64,000 bases of DNA from Haberlea rhodopensis (Eukaryota; Streptophyta; Magnoliopsida; Lamiales; Gesneriaceae). The notes under the pieces were generated by a model. That model worked only from the letters and a program-made list of their open reading frames with translations, was not told where the DNA came from and made no database searches. Positions 32,648-44,589 of the stretch are shown piece after piece. The position numbers and the translations under genes were made by a program. Numbering within the stretch: the stretch's first letter is position 1; each line of letters begins with the position of its first letter. The DNA lies in the NCBI GenBank assembly GCA_907163345.1, contig CAJQUN010000023.1:6644598-6708597 (forward strand), written 5' to 3'.

Positions 32648-33244
32648 TTTTTTTCGGGTTAGGTATATTTAAGTGTGTGCGAAAAATAAAAGAAAAACAC
32701 CAAAAAATTTTACGTGGAAAATCCTCGAATTGAGGAAAAAACCACGGGACCTAAGTTCAGTATAATTTGTACTAGTCACACTTACTATGTTACAGGAGTT
32801 GACACAATATCTAAATGAAAAATCAACACTCAAGAATATATGGAAAAATAACAAGAGATGACCTAACAGACAATATAATGTTCTCTTCGGAGTCCTCCTC
32901 TTCCTAAACAAGTCCAACCCATGTAATGAGGTTACTCGCCTCTATTTATAGGCTCGATCCTTGTGATTACTTGGGGGGAAAGCTAGGATCAGATCTTCTT
33001 TGATAGTGATGCTAATGTAGCAAGTGTGTCCGAGAAATCCGCACCCAACTAATGCATGTTTATCTCCACCGGTTAATCTGTTGTTACAGTTGGGTCTTCC
33101 GCTAATCTTTGACCAAAATACCGAGCAGGGTTTGCCAGCAGTTCTGTTATAATCTGTTCGGTGTATTGTTGTTCGGTTATAATCTGTTTATTCGGTTTTC
33201 ACATGAGATTTTAATCGAAAATATCAATATGTCATATGACATCA
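32648..33244 (-). repeat. 5' LTR of the gypsy derivative (right copy, truncated)
   Basis: It matches the left LTR from its start (33244) to the CCCGAAAAAAAT segment. The last dozen bases (GAATCACATCA) and any primer site are absent, replaced by the tandem array. This marks one breakpoint of the deletion that removed gag-pol. Confidence 0.85.
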
Positions 33245-33539
33245 AATAGGATATTTTATATGACAATCACCAAATTTCAAAAATTGATCAAAATGGTATC
33301 AGATATCGCAATGGTACAGTCAATAAGAAAAAGACATGATAAGAGTCTACGATTTCGTTCACATAGGGAACGTAAATTTAACATCAATCCAATGATAACT
33401 AAGTAAAGAAAAAGGAGACACTTTTAAATATTTAGTGATATATTATCATTCACCCAGACAAAATGAATCCTTGATTATTTACACAATTCAATGCCTAAAA
33501 AAGGTAGTATGCTCTTTGGCCAAAAGTAGAGAATAAGGT

Positions 33540-36206
33540 TCAACTTCTCTTCACAAACCTACCCTGCAAACAAAATAAATAAATAAATAAATAATAGAGA
33601 TTTAAGATGGTAATGAATGATGATAAACGGTTGGGGGTTAACCTTGAGACGAGGGCGTTTCTCAGCATTGAGCTTCCGGACTTGGTAACGTATTTTCTTG
33701 GAGAAAAGCCTATTCCGCCTCTTCTCCTTGTACCTCAACACACTCGCTTCCCTTTGTCCCATTTCTGGTACACTCCACAATCCCATCTTCACCATTACCT
33801 GCTAATTATACAATAAAACATTGCTTTTATAACATGAATGAATATCCAAATTAGTCACCGACAAAGCAAGAAACCCTACATGTAAACACACCAAGGAAAA
33901 TTCGGGTCAAAGACCATTAGCATAAAACATGTATAATATTAAATCAAATCAAATGTACAAAAATTACTACATTCATTCATAGATATAGACCAACAGACAC
34001 CTAAACAAAGATACCGATAAGTAGAGAAAACAAGATGTGTAATGGTAAAGAACTTCACAGCAGATATGCAGGCACTTGAACAAGAGTAGTCAAAGATCAA
34101 CAAAGTTAGAACATGTCCCCTCAAACCAATCATCATTGTTCAAAGTCGAATATATGAACTGTCTTCCAAGATCGATGAAGGCACAACTATGGATAGACAA
34201 GAGACAAAACTGAGTAAAGAACAACAAACGCACAATCTCTTGTATTCAAATCTCAATCAAAAATCCGTCGACCAATGAAAGTGATTGGATGATGAACGAA
34301 ACCTAAAATCTCAGTAGTAAAAGCCAACCATTGCCCGAGCAGAGGCACACCAAACAATGGGAAGCCCGTGAATTAATACGGGCAGGGGCAAAGGCCCCAA
34401 TCAGAAAGATGTCACACAAAAGGTTTCAAGAAAGGCTACACTCAAAAGATTCCGTCTTGATCCAACTTACATCACACTGTACATAAGTACAACACCAATA
34501 TTCATCGTACACAATAATTGATTCCCAATTTAAAATTATTATTATTTCCCTCAATTGTTTAAAAATATTATTTATCACTGTTCAAATTCGAATATATGAG
34601 TCGAATATATGAACCGTCTTCGAGGATCGTTGAAAGCACAACTACGAATATACATGAGGCAAAAACTGAGTTAAGAACAACAAACGTACAAGCTGTTATA
34701 TCCAAATCCCAATCAAAAATCCATCGACCAATGAAAGTGATTGGATGGTGAACGAAACCTAGAATCTCAATAGTAAAAGCCAACCATTACCCGAACAGAG
34801 GCACACCAAACAGCGGGAAGCCCGTGAATTTATACGGGCAGGGGCAAAGGCCCCGATCGGAAAGATGGCACACAAAAGGTTTCAAGAAAGGCTACACTCC
34901 AAAGATTCCGTCTTGATCCAACTTCCATCATACTGTACATAAGTACAACACCAATATTCATCCTACTCAATAATTGTTTCCCAATTTAAAATTATTATTA
35001 TTTCCCTCAATTAAATAAGGCCAAACTTTTAAGGAAGATTAGTTTATATATGTCGACAGTTAAAATGTTTTAAATAAAAATATATCAAATTTTTTAAATA
35101 ATTATGCAAGAAGAAACAATGGACTTGCTCAATTAACATGTGGGGTGATAGTATTCGTTAATGAATCTCAACTCCATAAGTCAAATAAACACGTCTCATG
35201 ATAAATAAATCAATAAGTTAAACTCAATAGGGTATAAAATTAAGGGTAATTAATCATTTATTTATTGCATAAATAATAATTATACTAGTAATAAAAGTAA
35301 AAAGAGCAAAAAAAGTTGAAAATTCTTACGTTATATGATGACTCTTGCAAGAGAAAATCATCGGACATGTCGGGGACGATCTGTGAATTCTCTGCATCAA
35401 CATAAAGCGGGCCTTTATCAGACCATGCTTTCAAGATTTCTTGATAATCTAGCTTCAACGACAGCCCTTGGATCACTGCACGATCATCGCTCAGCCGCGG
35501 ATCTACGGCGGAGCTGGTGACCTCCTCCTCCTTTATCTTCCTCTCGACAACCTCTGAGTAGCATACCCACTTCTCCTCGCTGGAGTCCCGCTCCCGGTTC
35601 CTTATCGCGTTGCGTACAAGCGCCGACCCGTCTTTGCTTTCATGAACCCCGTAGGTGTATGTTAGCGAGGCTGATGACGGGGACAGATCATCTTGCCTGA
35701 AACCAGAGATCAAGAGACTCGATCCTAAGATACCTGTTGATTATCAGTACTTTGAGAATTCTATTAGGCCAAAATACCTGCCATTACCTGTTATTGTTTC
35801 TGTTTGTGGTTTGAGATGAGTTGGAGGGGGTATTTGTGGAATCATCGAGAAGGTCCGTGAGGGTGGCGGCGCCACCGTCTGTGGCTGAGAAAAAATACGC
35901 GACGTTTTCTTGATCTTGGGTACTCTCTCTGTCTTGAAGTTGATTTTCCGGGTGCAGTGGGAATAAGTTGAGCCCGTGGGATTTAGTATCAGAGGCGGGG
36001 GAGGTGACGAGGGCCACCGCGGCGTCGGAGGTACCCGCAGTGCGTGTTTCGCTGATTCTTCTGGTAACTATAGCTTCTTGGGCCGGAAACTGGAGGCGGA
36101 GGCTGAGGAATTTTGGTTTCTTGGCCTTATTTCTGGACTTTCTAGCTTTGGGCCGTCGTTTTTTGTTCATGGAGGGAGTGTTTTTGTTGCTGTAGCTGCT
36201 GCACAT
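33540..36206 (-). CDS. CCT-motif family transcriptional regulator
   Basis: Four exons: 36206-35788, 35696-35330, 33798-33643 and 33563-33540, all GT-AG with matching phases, giving 321 residues. The N-terminal basic stretch (KKRRPKARKSRNKAKKPK) is a likely nuclear signal. A LNLFPLHPEN motif and a TLTDLLDD segment follow, then LSLKLDYQEILKAWSDKG, a motif shared with CCT proteins lacking B-boxes (CMF group; CIA2/CIL-like proteins have a similar segment). The CCT domain occupies about residues 276-318 (REASVLRYKEKRRNRLF, then KKIRYQVRKLNAEKRPR, completed by GRFVKRS). The last exon is only 24 nt, encoding GRFVKRS and the stop. CCT proteins act in the nucleus with NF-Y subunits in flowering, light or sugar responses; which role applies here is unknown. 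The frame is intact. Confidence 0.9.
34136..35012. repeat. About 430-bp tandem duplication in an intron of the CCT gene
   Basis: Two units (about 34136-34556 and 34578-35012) share long blocks, for example CGACCAATGAAAGTGATTGG, AGAGGCACACCAAACA and AAAGATTCCGTCTTGATCCA. Each unit contains the stem GCCCGTGAATT/ATACGGGC. The second unit has an extra ATATGAGTCGAATATATGA. No ORF is conserved between units. It lies wholly within the 1.5-kb intron between exons 2 and 3. Confidence 0.85.
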
Positions 36207-36239
36207 AGTACGCCGAATGATGAGTGACTATTGAATTAT

Positions 36240-37298
36240 AAGATGAAATGTATCAATGGAGGTCACGAAAAAGTGATGAAAAAGTGAAAAAGAGATTGTG
36301 GGAGTGGGGCTTAGAGGGGGCCACTCTGGACAGAGCAATCAAGGAGGAAGATGATGAGCTGAGGTGTTATTTTCGTTCGACACGTGGAATAATCTGATTG
36401 GGTTGAAATTTGTTATCTGGATTTCCTGTTGGGGATAGATTGGATGAAGTATGCAGTCGGTGGAAGGAACTAATTTGAGGGTGGAAGGAACTATCAATTA
36501 ATATATTTACTCAGATTTAACACATTTTTCATACCAAAATTACGGGTTAAATTATTAGAATATTGTAAAAATCAAAAATAATTTCATTTTTACCATATGG
36601 TTGGAGATGTTTATTTTTAGTGTAAATCGCCATTACAAAGGCGATTTCAGGTGGGAGTTTTTTTTAAAAATTTGAAATCGTCGATTTCAAAAAAAAAAAA
36701 AATTTAAAGAATGTCTTAAACAAAGACGAATTCTAAAAAAAACCATATATTTTTTTTTTTTGAATTCGTGTATTTTAAAGACGAATTCAATCTACTTATT
36801 TTTTTACATTGTCAGGTTGATCCCATCTGTACACTATTTATTGTATGCCAAAAAAATGATGGATAAAGATATTATTGAAAATGTTACAGATTTTTTGCAT
36901 GAATTACATGTTCAACTTTTTGATGAAAAAAGAAAACCAAAAAACAAAAGATTTTTTTTTCTTAAAATAAATATAAAGGGATAATTACATCTAAACTCCA
37001 TCGACAATTACAGAAACCTCTCATATGATTCAAAAAATTACAGAAACCTCCCTCAAAATAAGTTAAACAGTACATACAAGTTCTGTCATTAGTAAAATAG
37101 GCGGCTGTTACAGAAACCTCCCCTAATTTTAATGAAAGCCTCATATTACCCTTGTCAACTTTGACCTCTATTTGACCTAAATTTTTAGATTGGATGTTTT
37201 TGTAATTATCAAAAAATAATAATAAAAATTATTATTACTAAGTATAATGATTATAATAAAAATAATAATTATCAAAGTAATTAATAATTATAACTATG
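36240..37298. other. AT-rich region with palindromic TIR-like motifs
   Basis: Upstream of the CCT gene. 36627-36652 has AAATCGCCATTACAAAGGCG followed by ATTTC, and 36672-36690 has GAAATCGTCGATTTC, both palindromic. 36717-36792 has AAAGACGAATTC and GAATTCGT in both directions. These resemble the construction of the MULE termini at 200-4300. No intact gene is visible; the short ORF at 36760-36984 is not recognised. Confidence 0.5.
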
Positions 37299-38016
37299 AT
37301 GCATGGACATCGACACGGTGACATTGACACGACACGGACATGGCGACGAATTTTCAAAATTTTCAGGAAACGACACGGCTGTGACATGTATATATATATA
37401 TATACACACACACACATACTATATCACATATATTAAAAATTCACATTTTTAAATTCTAAAACAATGTAAAATTAACAAAAAATTCTTACCAAATTCAAGA
37501 AACATATAAATAAATGCATGTAACTGGGATCATCATAATATCACTCATACTAACATCAAATACATATTACTTTAATTAATAAAATACGTCCAAATAAAAT
37601 ATAATACCAAAAATATCTTACCAAATTTAAAAATAATATATATAAATGTATGTCACAGAAATAATCATAGTATCACTCATACTAAGAACAAATGTATATC
37701 ACTTCAATTAAATAGGGTTTAAGTAATACTTCTAAATTTCATTTTAGCCAAAAACTTTTTAATTGTACAATTATCACCCAAAAGTGTCATTTCTGTGTCG
37801 GATACGGCTCGGACACGTCCATCAGCCATGTCCACACGGGTGTCTGATTTTGAAGGGAGTATCCGACACGGATGTGCGATTTTATTTTATTAGTAAAATA
37901 AAGGACACGCCACATGGCATGTCCGACACGTGTCCGAAGAGTATCCGAGAAGTATCGGTGTCTGTGAAGTGTCTGACACTGCACCTAGTGATTTTTAGAA
38001 ATGTCCGTGCATCATA
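37299..38016. mobile_element. Non-autonomous dispersed element, copy A
   Basis: The left end TATGATGCATGGACAT and the right end ATGTCCGTGCATCATA form inverted termini. The interior has CGGACACG/CGTGTCCG motifs near both ends and the block TTTTAAATTCTAAAACAATG. A second copy with the same order lies at 41211-41815, and a third partial one near 38660-38830. No coding capacity. Superfamily not determined. Confidence 0.55.
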
Positions 38017-38244
38017 AAATTGCAATAATATTTTAACAATAATTCTAATAGTAATAAAACTAAAGAAATAATAATAGTTATTATTATAAAAATGGGCGCG
38101 TATGAGTGAACGTGTATTAATGGTGAATAATGGGAATAGATTTTTTGGGTACATTATTATCTCGTTGTGTTATGATCATGGATAAATCATACCTGGGGAT
38201 TTATTATTATTATTATCAGAAAAAAATGATTATAAAAAATAAAA

Positions 38245-39210
38245 AAATTCACCAAATACCGTAACCAGGAAAGTTTTTATGTTTTTATGGTAATTCATTT
38301 CTTTGGAAAAAAGAATTCAATTGAATTCCATTTTTTTGTAAGAAACGAATTCTGAAGGAAAAAAAAACACAAACTTCCAAAAAGTCGTTTTCTATGAGAA
38401 ACGATTTCTGCTCTTTTTTTTTTTTATTTCTTTTAAAAGTAAAGTCAATGGACTTCATTCTTTCAAAAAAACGAATTCTAATTATTATTAGTAATTATAA
38501 TAATAAATATTATAATAAATATATTAATAATTATAATAATAGTAATTATTATTATTATTATTGGGGGCGACCCCTCTCAAAGGGGCCCCGCGCCGAGCAT
38601 GACAACACATTCTAAACATGTTACCCTATGCATGTTTGTCCACCATCATAGTCTGACAAACTGATAAAGTGCCCGTAAAATCCATGCCCATTATTCACCA
38701 TAATACATGTTCATCTATGATGTAAGGACACTCCTAAAACTCATTCGGTGCAGTGTCGGATAATCCTCTCAAAATCAAACACCTGTGTCGGACACGAATG
38801 ATATGCTTCTCCGACATAGAAAATTGTATTAATATGTCTGACACAAAAAATGTTATTAATAATTATTAATATTAGAATTATTTTTAAAATTATTATAATT
38901 AATTATTTTTATTATTACCATTATTTTAAAATTATTATTATTATTATGACTACTATTTTTATTATAATTATTACACTTAATAATATAATTATAATAATAA
39001 TATTTATTATTATTATTATTTTGATAATTATTATTATATTATTATAATAATATATAAAGGTAAATTCATTGTTTGAAATGACGAATTCACCTTTTAGTTT
39101 TAAAAAAAATGAAAAAACGAATTCTCTGAATTCGTCTTTAGAAATACGAATTACGGTAAAATGAGAATCACATTTCAAGCCACGGTAATTTGATAATTTT
39201 TTTCTTTTCT
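38245..39210. mobile_element. TIR element with GAATTC-type palindromes
   Basis: The left edge (ATTCACCAAATACCGTAACC, then ATGGTAATTCATTTCT, then GAATTCAATTGAATTCC) is answered in inverted order on the right (GAATTCTCTGAATTCGTCTT, then TACGAATTACGGTAAAATGA, then CACGGTAATTTGATAATTTT). The core is a long AT run (38470-39060) plus a fragment related to the 37299 element. It probably belongs to the palindromic-TIR MULE group as a deletion derivative. Limits are approximate. Confidence 0.45.
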
Positions 39211-40957
39211 TTATATTATTTTAAAAAATTGGTCCAAAATTACGCAAGTTTTGCACTAAATACAACTCATCTCAACATATCTACTTAAAAATTTACTCTA
39301 TAAAGAATATCCCCTAAAATATTCCTTTTAATTTCATTTATTCATTTATATATTTATTTATAAATTATAAATAATTTATTGATTAAATTTAATTTATTTA
39401 AGTAGTTAATTAGATTTATTTAAATACTTAAGATAATTGAATTGAATTTAATAATCAATTAACTTAACTTAAATTTTTAATTTAATAATATATAAATAAT
39501 AATTATTTATAAAATTATAAAATTTGTTATTTAACTTTTTTACAAAAAACAGTTGAATAATTTAAAAAATAAAAAATGAGAACACCAGAAATGACGCATC
39601 TATAGTAACTATACCATTTCTGGTGCAATATTGTTCACTATACTATGCAGAGGATAGCGTAGGGTTGGGAAAATAACCCCCCCACGCTCATTACCGGATA
39701 TACTTCAACTCGACCTTCACTTTTCCAACCTAAGCTGATTACTTACATTTTATTTTAAATAAATATATTTATTTATTTTAAAGAAATAAATATTCAAGAT
39801 CGATAAGTCAAACCGAACATTTTTAAGTCATACTAAACAGTATATGTATTAGCTCGATCAAATAAATACATAACCAGGCTTTGGTAAAGCTTTAACCAAG
39901 TTCAAATCTCAAGACTGTATCGACTAAATGATGGCTTTTGGGGTAGGTGAGAGTGAGAACTAGCCGAGCTGGTCGGCTCCAAGCCCCAAATCAGTCCAGT
40001 GAAATCTCAGGCTAAAAGTTTACCGTCCTTGTTTAGTCTGACCTGATCTGAGTCAAATAAGATGGTTTTGAAGATAAAGTTAGGTTTGATGATATTCATA
40101 TATCAAACTATTGGATAAAAATATTATTTTGTTATCTCATCCGAGAGTAGCGATAACAACCACTCCATCAAATAGCTAGCCTGACAAAATTCGGCCCAGA
40201 TTGGTTAATTCCTTACCCATTTTTTAAGTTTCAAAATATATGAATAAAAATAGAGAAATGGGAAGAAAAAAAGTAGAATTTTTTTTATGAATATTATCCA
40301 ACATCTGTTTTATTTGTACTTTTTTTTTTATTATTTACAAAAAAAGACATTGAAAAAGAGTAAAAGAAAAAAGGACAAAATATTTTTCAGTGATTCGCCC
40401 ATACATGGGATGATCCAAGTTACATAAGTTCAATCAAGCATACTCCAAAGTATTCGATTTATATTTGAAAATCAAATTTGAGTCCAAACCCAACATATTC
40501 AAAAATAAAATTTGAGCTAAGTGTGAGCCCAATTTATTTTTTCGATGATTTGTGAGCTTTAAAGTTTTATTAACATGATAGAATTATATATTTGAGTCTT
40601 TATTTATTTTTGAGCAATCAAATATATCATAATTTTTTGTTTATATTCGGCTCTATTTAGTTCGTTTATATCATGTAATGAAGTATCAAAAACACTCATC
40701 TAACTGTAAGTCGAGCCAAATTTATTCTGAAAACCAACCTTATCAACAATTAGACTCAAACGTCCAAGTTCAATCGACTATTTTTCAAGAAATGGACCAA
40801 GTTTCTGAGTACGTATATATTCAGGTTTGGTTATGTTTAAAATGTATAGTATTGGATGTATTAACTCATGTTTTACAGTATAAGAGGTTAGGGTATTATC
40901 CAACCCTTATACTGCCTTTGTTTATTATAAATAAATAAGTGTCAATGCCACCTTTTT

Positions 40958-41001
<44 letters not shown>

Positions 41002-41205
41002 TTAGTGGTGTTTAATGTGAAATAATAGTTGACAATGAAATTGTTTGACTTCTTTTCATGGACGATGCAAAACGCCTTCAAGGAGTTAAAGTTTCCAATA
41101 TCCAAATACACTGTTAAATTTGGTTTTCAAGGCCCAACGAGTAATCTGCTAGTGGGCACTCTAATTGGCTAGTGCCTTGCTAAATTTTCTTATTATTTAA
41201 TTCAG
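39211..41205. other. Intergenic, AT-rich, no gene recognised
   Basis: Nothing coding was recognised. It contains a 43-bp hairpin (39583-39625: CACCAGAAATG and CATTTCTGGTG around an ATAGTAACTAT core) and an AT microsatellite at about 40961-40996. The 86-residue ORF at 40678-40938 has no recognisable domain. Confidence 0.5.
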
Positions 41206-41210
41206 AATCT

Positions 41211-41815
41211 ATGATACACGGACACTAATATGATATGATGATACTGACACGGCTATGATACAAATTTTCAAAATTTTGAGGATATGATATATTTGGGACA
41301 CACCCGTATATTTTTATATTTTTTATATATTATCCATGTATTATATTACAAAATACTAAAATTCACATTTTTTAAATTCTAAAACCATGTAAAAACAACA
41401 AAAATATTATTAACAAATATCAGAAGCATATATATAAAGGCATGTCACTAGAATCATCATAATATCACTCATATTAACATTAAATACATATTTTTTCAAT
41501 TAACATAAAGTTTAACATACTCGTTCAAATAAAATATAACACCAAAAATATTCTTTGCCAAATTTAAAAAAAAAAAGCATATAAATAATTGCATGTAACT
41601 GAAATCATCATAGTATCACTCGTATTAACACCAAATGCATATTACTTTAATTAACATAGTATAACTAACACATCCAAATTCATTTTAGCCAAAAACTTTT
41701 AAATTGTGCAATTAACCCTCAAAAGTGTCATCAACCATGTCCGACACGCCCTTCAACCATGTCCGACACGGGTGTCCGATTTTGATGGGAGTGTATGACA
41801 TGGATGTCCGATACA
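41211..41815. mobile_element. Non-autonomous dispersed element, copy B
   Basis: It starts TATGATACACGGACAC and shares with 37299-38016 the ordered blocks TTTTCAAAATTTT, AAAATTCACATTTTT, AATCATCATAATATCACTCA, CCAAAAACTTTT and CCGACACGGGTGTCCGATTT. The right end is eroded near 41815. Confidence 0.55.
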
Positions 41816-41825
41816 ACTCTAGACG

Positions 41826-42085
41826 CTAGTACATGAGCAATGGAATTCGCCAATCGCCTACAATGAGATATAAAAAAACCATTGGACTTATCACAATACT
41901 AGCGAATAAACTCAATAATCGAAGCTTCCGAATGAGAGGTCTGAGGTAGCAACTTGTTCAACGTCTGTTTCCACAACACGAGAACACCAATTATGTTGGT
42001 GAGCCACCATGATGCCTTCACGGACAGCTAAAAGTTCCGTCACTTTTGAAGAGAAACTTCCCATAAATCTAGTAGCATACAGTCA
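41826..42085 (-). pseudogene. RNase H-like domain fragment (LINE-type)
   Basis: On the minus strand: KVTELLAVREGIMVAHQHNW, then VVETDVEQVATSDL, then after a shift ISHCRRLANSIAHVLAS. This is the C-terminal RNase H-like domain (ELLAVREG with the catalytic Glu, VETD, R-AN-AH motif) found at the end of plant LINE polyproteins and in solo relics. It has frame breaks and no neighbouring reverse transcriptase. Confidence 0.7.
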
Positions 42086-43000
42086 GAACAATAACGCCAT
42101 TCTCATCACGTTTTATCACTTCCACCCAGGGGGGAGACATGGCCCAGTCTGGTCCACCCCTTTTATAATAGGTTATTTATATGTATTTAGGGTGTGTTTG
42201 TTTAGTTTAGGTTTTGTTCATTACAGTCTAGTGGCCCATACCCATTGTCAACCTAACTTTTTTATTAGTGCTTAATTTTTTGGATTTTAGGGCAGCTTCA
42301 ATTTTTTCCAGGACAGGAATAATTTTACATTTATTATTGTTGATATATATATTTTTATCTACATTTCAGAACAGGAACATAAAATTCATTTTTTCGATAA
42401 AAAAAAATAGAAACTTAATTTTTACAGCAACTTCAAAATATAATAATGTTGATACAATTATAAATATTATTTTAAATTTTGATATCATAATATTATATTT
42501 TTGAAGTAAAATAATGAATTTTTTAAACCATTATTAAAGGATGGTAGAATAGAAATCTATATTTTATAACTATGAGTACCATTCATTTTATATAGATATA
42601 TAATTCTTTTATTTGAGTTACTTTTTTTTTTTTTTTGAATTATTTTATCTGGGTACTTTACTAACGAGATTTCACCGTATTGTAAATAAAATAATTTATT
42701 TATTTAACTATTATTAGAGGATGGTAGACTAGAAACCTATATTATGACCATATCATTGTTAGTTGTTACTTACATTATATGCCAATGTCCTGTAAAATAT
42801 TTTAAAAAGTTTCTTACTGTAAGTCTCATTAAATGCTAAGATTGTTTTTATTTTTAGATCTCCCATTATTTTGCAAGTTTAGTGTGAATATGATTTTTTA
42901 ATTATTTCATCAATCATACATAATTTTATATCAACTAATTTAAAATATTATTTATTATGATATATATTAGATAAACTATGTGTCTTGGCACCTTAAATTT
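42086..43000. other. AT-rich intergenic with a direct repeat
   Basis: A block of about 60 bp (ATTATTAAAGGATGGTAGAA, then TAGAAATCTATATT) near 42529-42590 recurs at 42711-42765 with changes. No gene recognised. Confidence 0.5.
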
Positions 43001-43382
43001 ATATACCCATGTTGAGGAGGCTGCCACTGAGAAATCCTAATTGCAGAACCGTGATCCACAACACGTTTGGGAAGACAATAAAACAATGGGGCAAACCTCT
43101 CTCTAGTTCTTTCTATGAGAGTTCCGTCTCCCTGGTCTTCCATGGGAGTTTGGGGTACTATTATTACCTGGATTATTCAACAAATGGCTTGATTCCATCT
43201 TATATCAGTTTTATCCTGTATTATCTTTCGATTAATGGTACCATCTATGTTTATCAGATTTGAGTTGGCTTACGCACGTTGAAGTGGTTTACTAATCAGT
43301 GTTGCTCATTCTTCTTTCGGGTTCTGTTGTTTTAGCAATGGCATGAGGGATCTTCTTCTCTTGTCCTCGTTAGCCGTTTTCC

Positions 43383-43609
43383 ATGATCATACTCAGTTGG
43401 AACGCTCGGGGATTTTCGAGCGTTCAGTCTTTTTTAAGGATGGCCATTCTCCCTCGTTAGTTTTCCTTTCGGAAACCAAACTCAATAATCGTAAACCTTC
43501 TGTGATTCATCGTAAATTGGGTTTTTCTAATGGATTGAAGGTTGACAGTGTAGCTTTGTGTTGGAATGATGACTGGAATGTAGCGATTCAGTCCTATATA
43601 TGCCAAGTA
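43383..43609 (+). pseudogene. LINE endonuclease N-terminus fragment
   Basis: ATGATCATACTCAGTTGGAA encodes MIILSWNARGF, the canonical start of the L1-type apurinic endonuclease. After a frameshift, SLVFLSETKLNNRKPSVIHR and KLGFSNGLKV follow, then ALCWNDDWNVAIQSY. Several internal segments of the normal domain are missing and no reverse transcriptase follows. Sequence from about 43000 upstream may be its 5' part but has no identifiable domain. Confidence 0.75.
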
Positions 43610-43867
43610 TAACTGCATAAACTAGAAAATCTGTACAGAACTAATTTAGGTAAACCAATATAATTTAATTATATTACAAATATAGATAATATGTTGTCGG
43701 AATATTTATAAGAAGACTTATGAAGTGGTTTATTTTCATGATATTATTTATTTATTTGATATCAGGTTATGACAATCCCTTTAATTAGTTTCACAGTTTT
43801 TTGAGGAATATGTATAGTTTATCATTAGTGGCAGGAAAAATTGGTTTAATTTGATTAACAAGATGTG

Positions 43868-43904
<37 letters not shown>
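43868..43904. repeat. TA microsatellite
   Basis: About 18 TA units between TGTGTTA and AAATTTAG. Confidence 0.9.
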
Positions 43905-43909
<5 letters not shown>

Positions 43910-44109
43910 TAGAATAAAATTATGAAGTTTATAGGTGATTTTTAATATTTATAAGATTCTGATAATTAATTGGACTACATGTTTAGATGTTTTGCAATTT
44001 TTATTTGAAATTTGGATTAGCTTGTAATAATTTTATGAATTGGAGGTGATATATTATTTTGTGACAATACTAAGTGATCAAATGAGTGGTAATTCATACT
44101 CATCACTTC

Positions 44110-44110
<1 letters not shown>

Positions 44111-44168
<58 letters not shown>
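44111..44168. repeat. AAT trinucleotide microsatellite
   Basis: About 19 uninterrupted AAT units, producing an artificial poly-Ile ORF. Confidence 0.92.
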
Positions 44169-44170
<2 letters not shown>

Positions 44171-44190
44171 AAAAATTAAAAGATCTCTTA

Positions 44191-44582
44191 GGGTGTTTTT
44201 GGATTGCATAATGGGTTTACTAATCTTGGGATAATTTAGTTATCTCATATTTGATTTATTGTATAAAAAAAAATTATCCCACCATATTTATCATATTCTA
44301 ATCCCATTTTACATGACATATACACCACTTCCTCACATTTTTTACTACATCAAAATTTGAAATTACAACTTATTTTCTACAACTTTATCGCAAATAATTA
44401 CAACTTATTTTCTACAACTTTATTATTATAAATTTTATTTGTATTTGTATTTCTTTATTTTAATATTAATATTATTCTCCAATCAAACAACATATAACTT
44501 ATCATACATTATTTACAATAATTTATAATTTATAATTTTAATCTTTACATTATTTATATCATCAATCAAATCAAATAGAGCC
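44191..44582. mobile_element. Tourist-like MITE (PIF/Harbinger)
   Basis: TTA at 44188-44190 and 44583-44585 flanks a 392-bp AT-rich element. Its ends are GGGTGTTTTTGGATTG and, inverted, GGCTCTATTTGATTTGATTG. A TTA duplication and a GGGTGTTT-type terminus are the Tourist signature. Confidence 0.65.
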
Positions 44583-44589
44583 TTAGATT

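Larger units (their letters stand above)
23030..33244 (-). mobile_element. Internally deleted Ty3/gypsy (Tat-like) LTR element with nested insertion
   Basis: AATAG at 23025-23029 and at 33245-33249 flanks the whole unit. The left LTR is 23030-23636 and the right LTR about 32648-33244; on the minus strand each starts TGATGTCATATGAC. LTR TATA boxes read on the minus strand, and a purine tract abuts the left (3') LTR. Between the LTRs are an oppositely oriented ORF (23975-25966), a 96-bp tandem array (about 26080-26463 and 31628-32645) and, inside that array, TR-GAG copy 2. No gag-pol remains. An antisense extra ORF near the 3' LTR and a repeat-rich 3' untranslated region are known hallmarks of the Tat/Ogre/Retand lineage; lineage assignment is inference from that layout. 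Without the nested element it is about 5 kb. Confidence 0.8.

Noticed and set aside
38850..39178. Ile/Asn-rich ORFs on both strands
   Set aside because: Low-complexity AT trinucleotide runs.
42009..42275. 88-residue plus-strand ORF
   Set aside because: It is antisense to the RNase H-like relic read on the minus strand.
44040..44234. 64-residue ORF with a poly-Ile run
   Set aside because: Translation of the AAT microsatellite.
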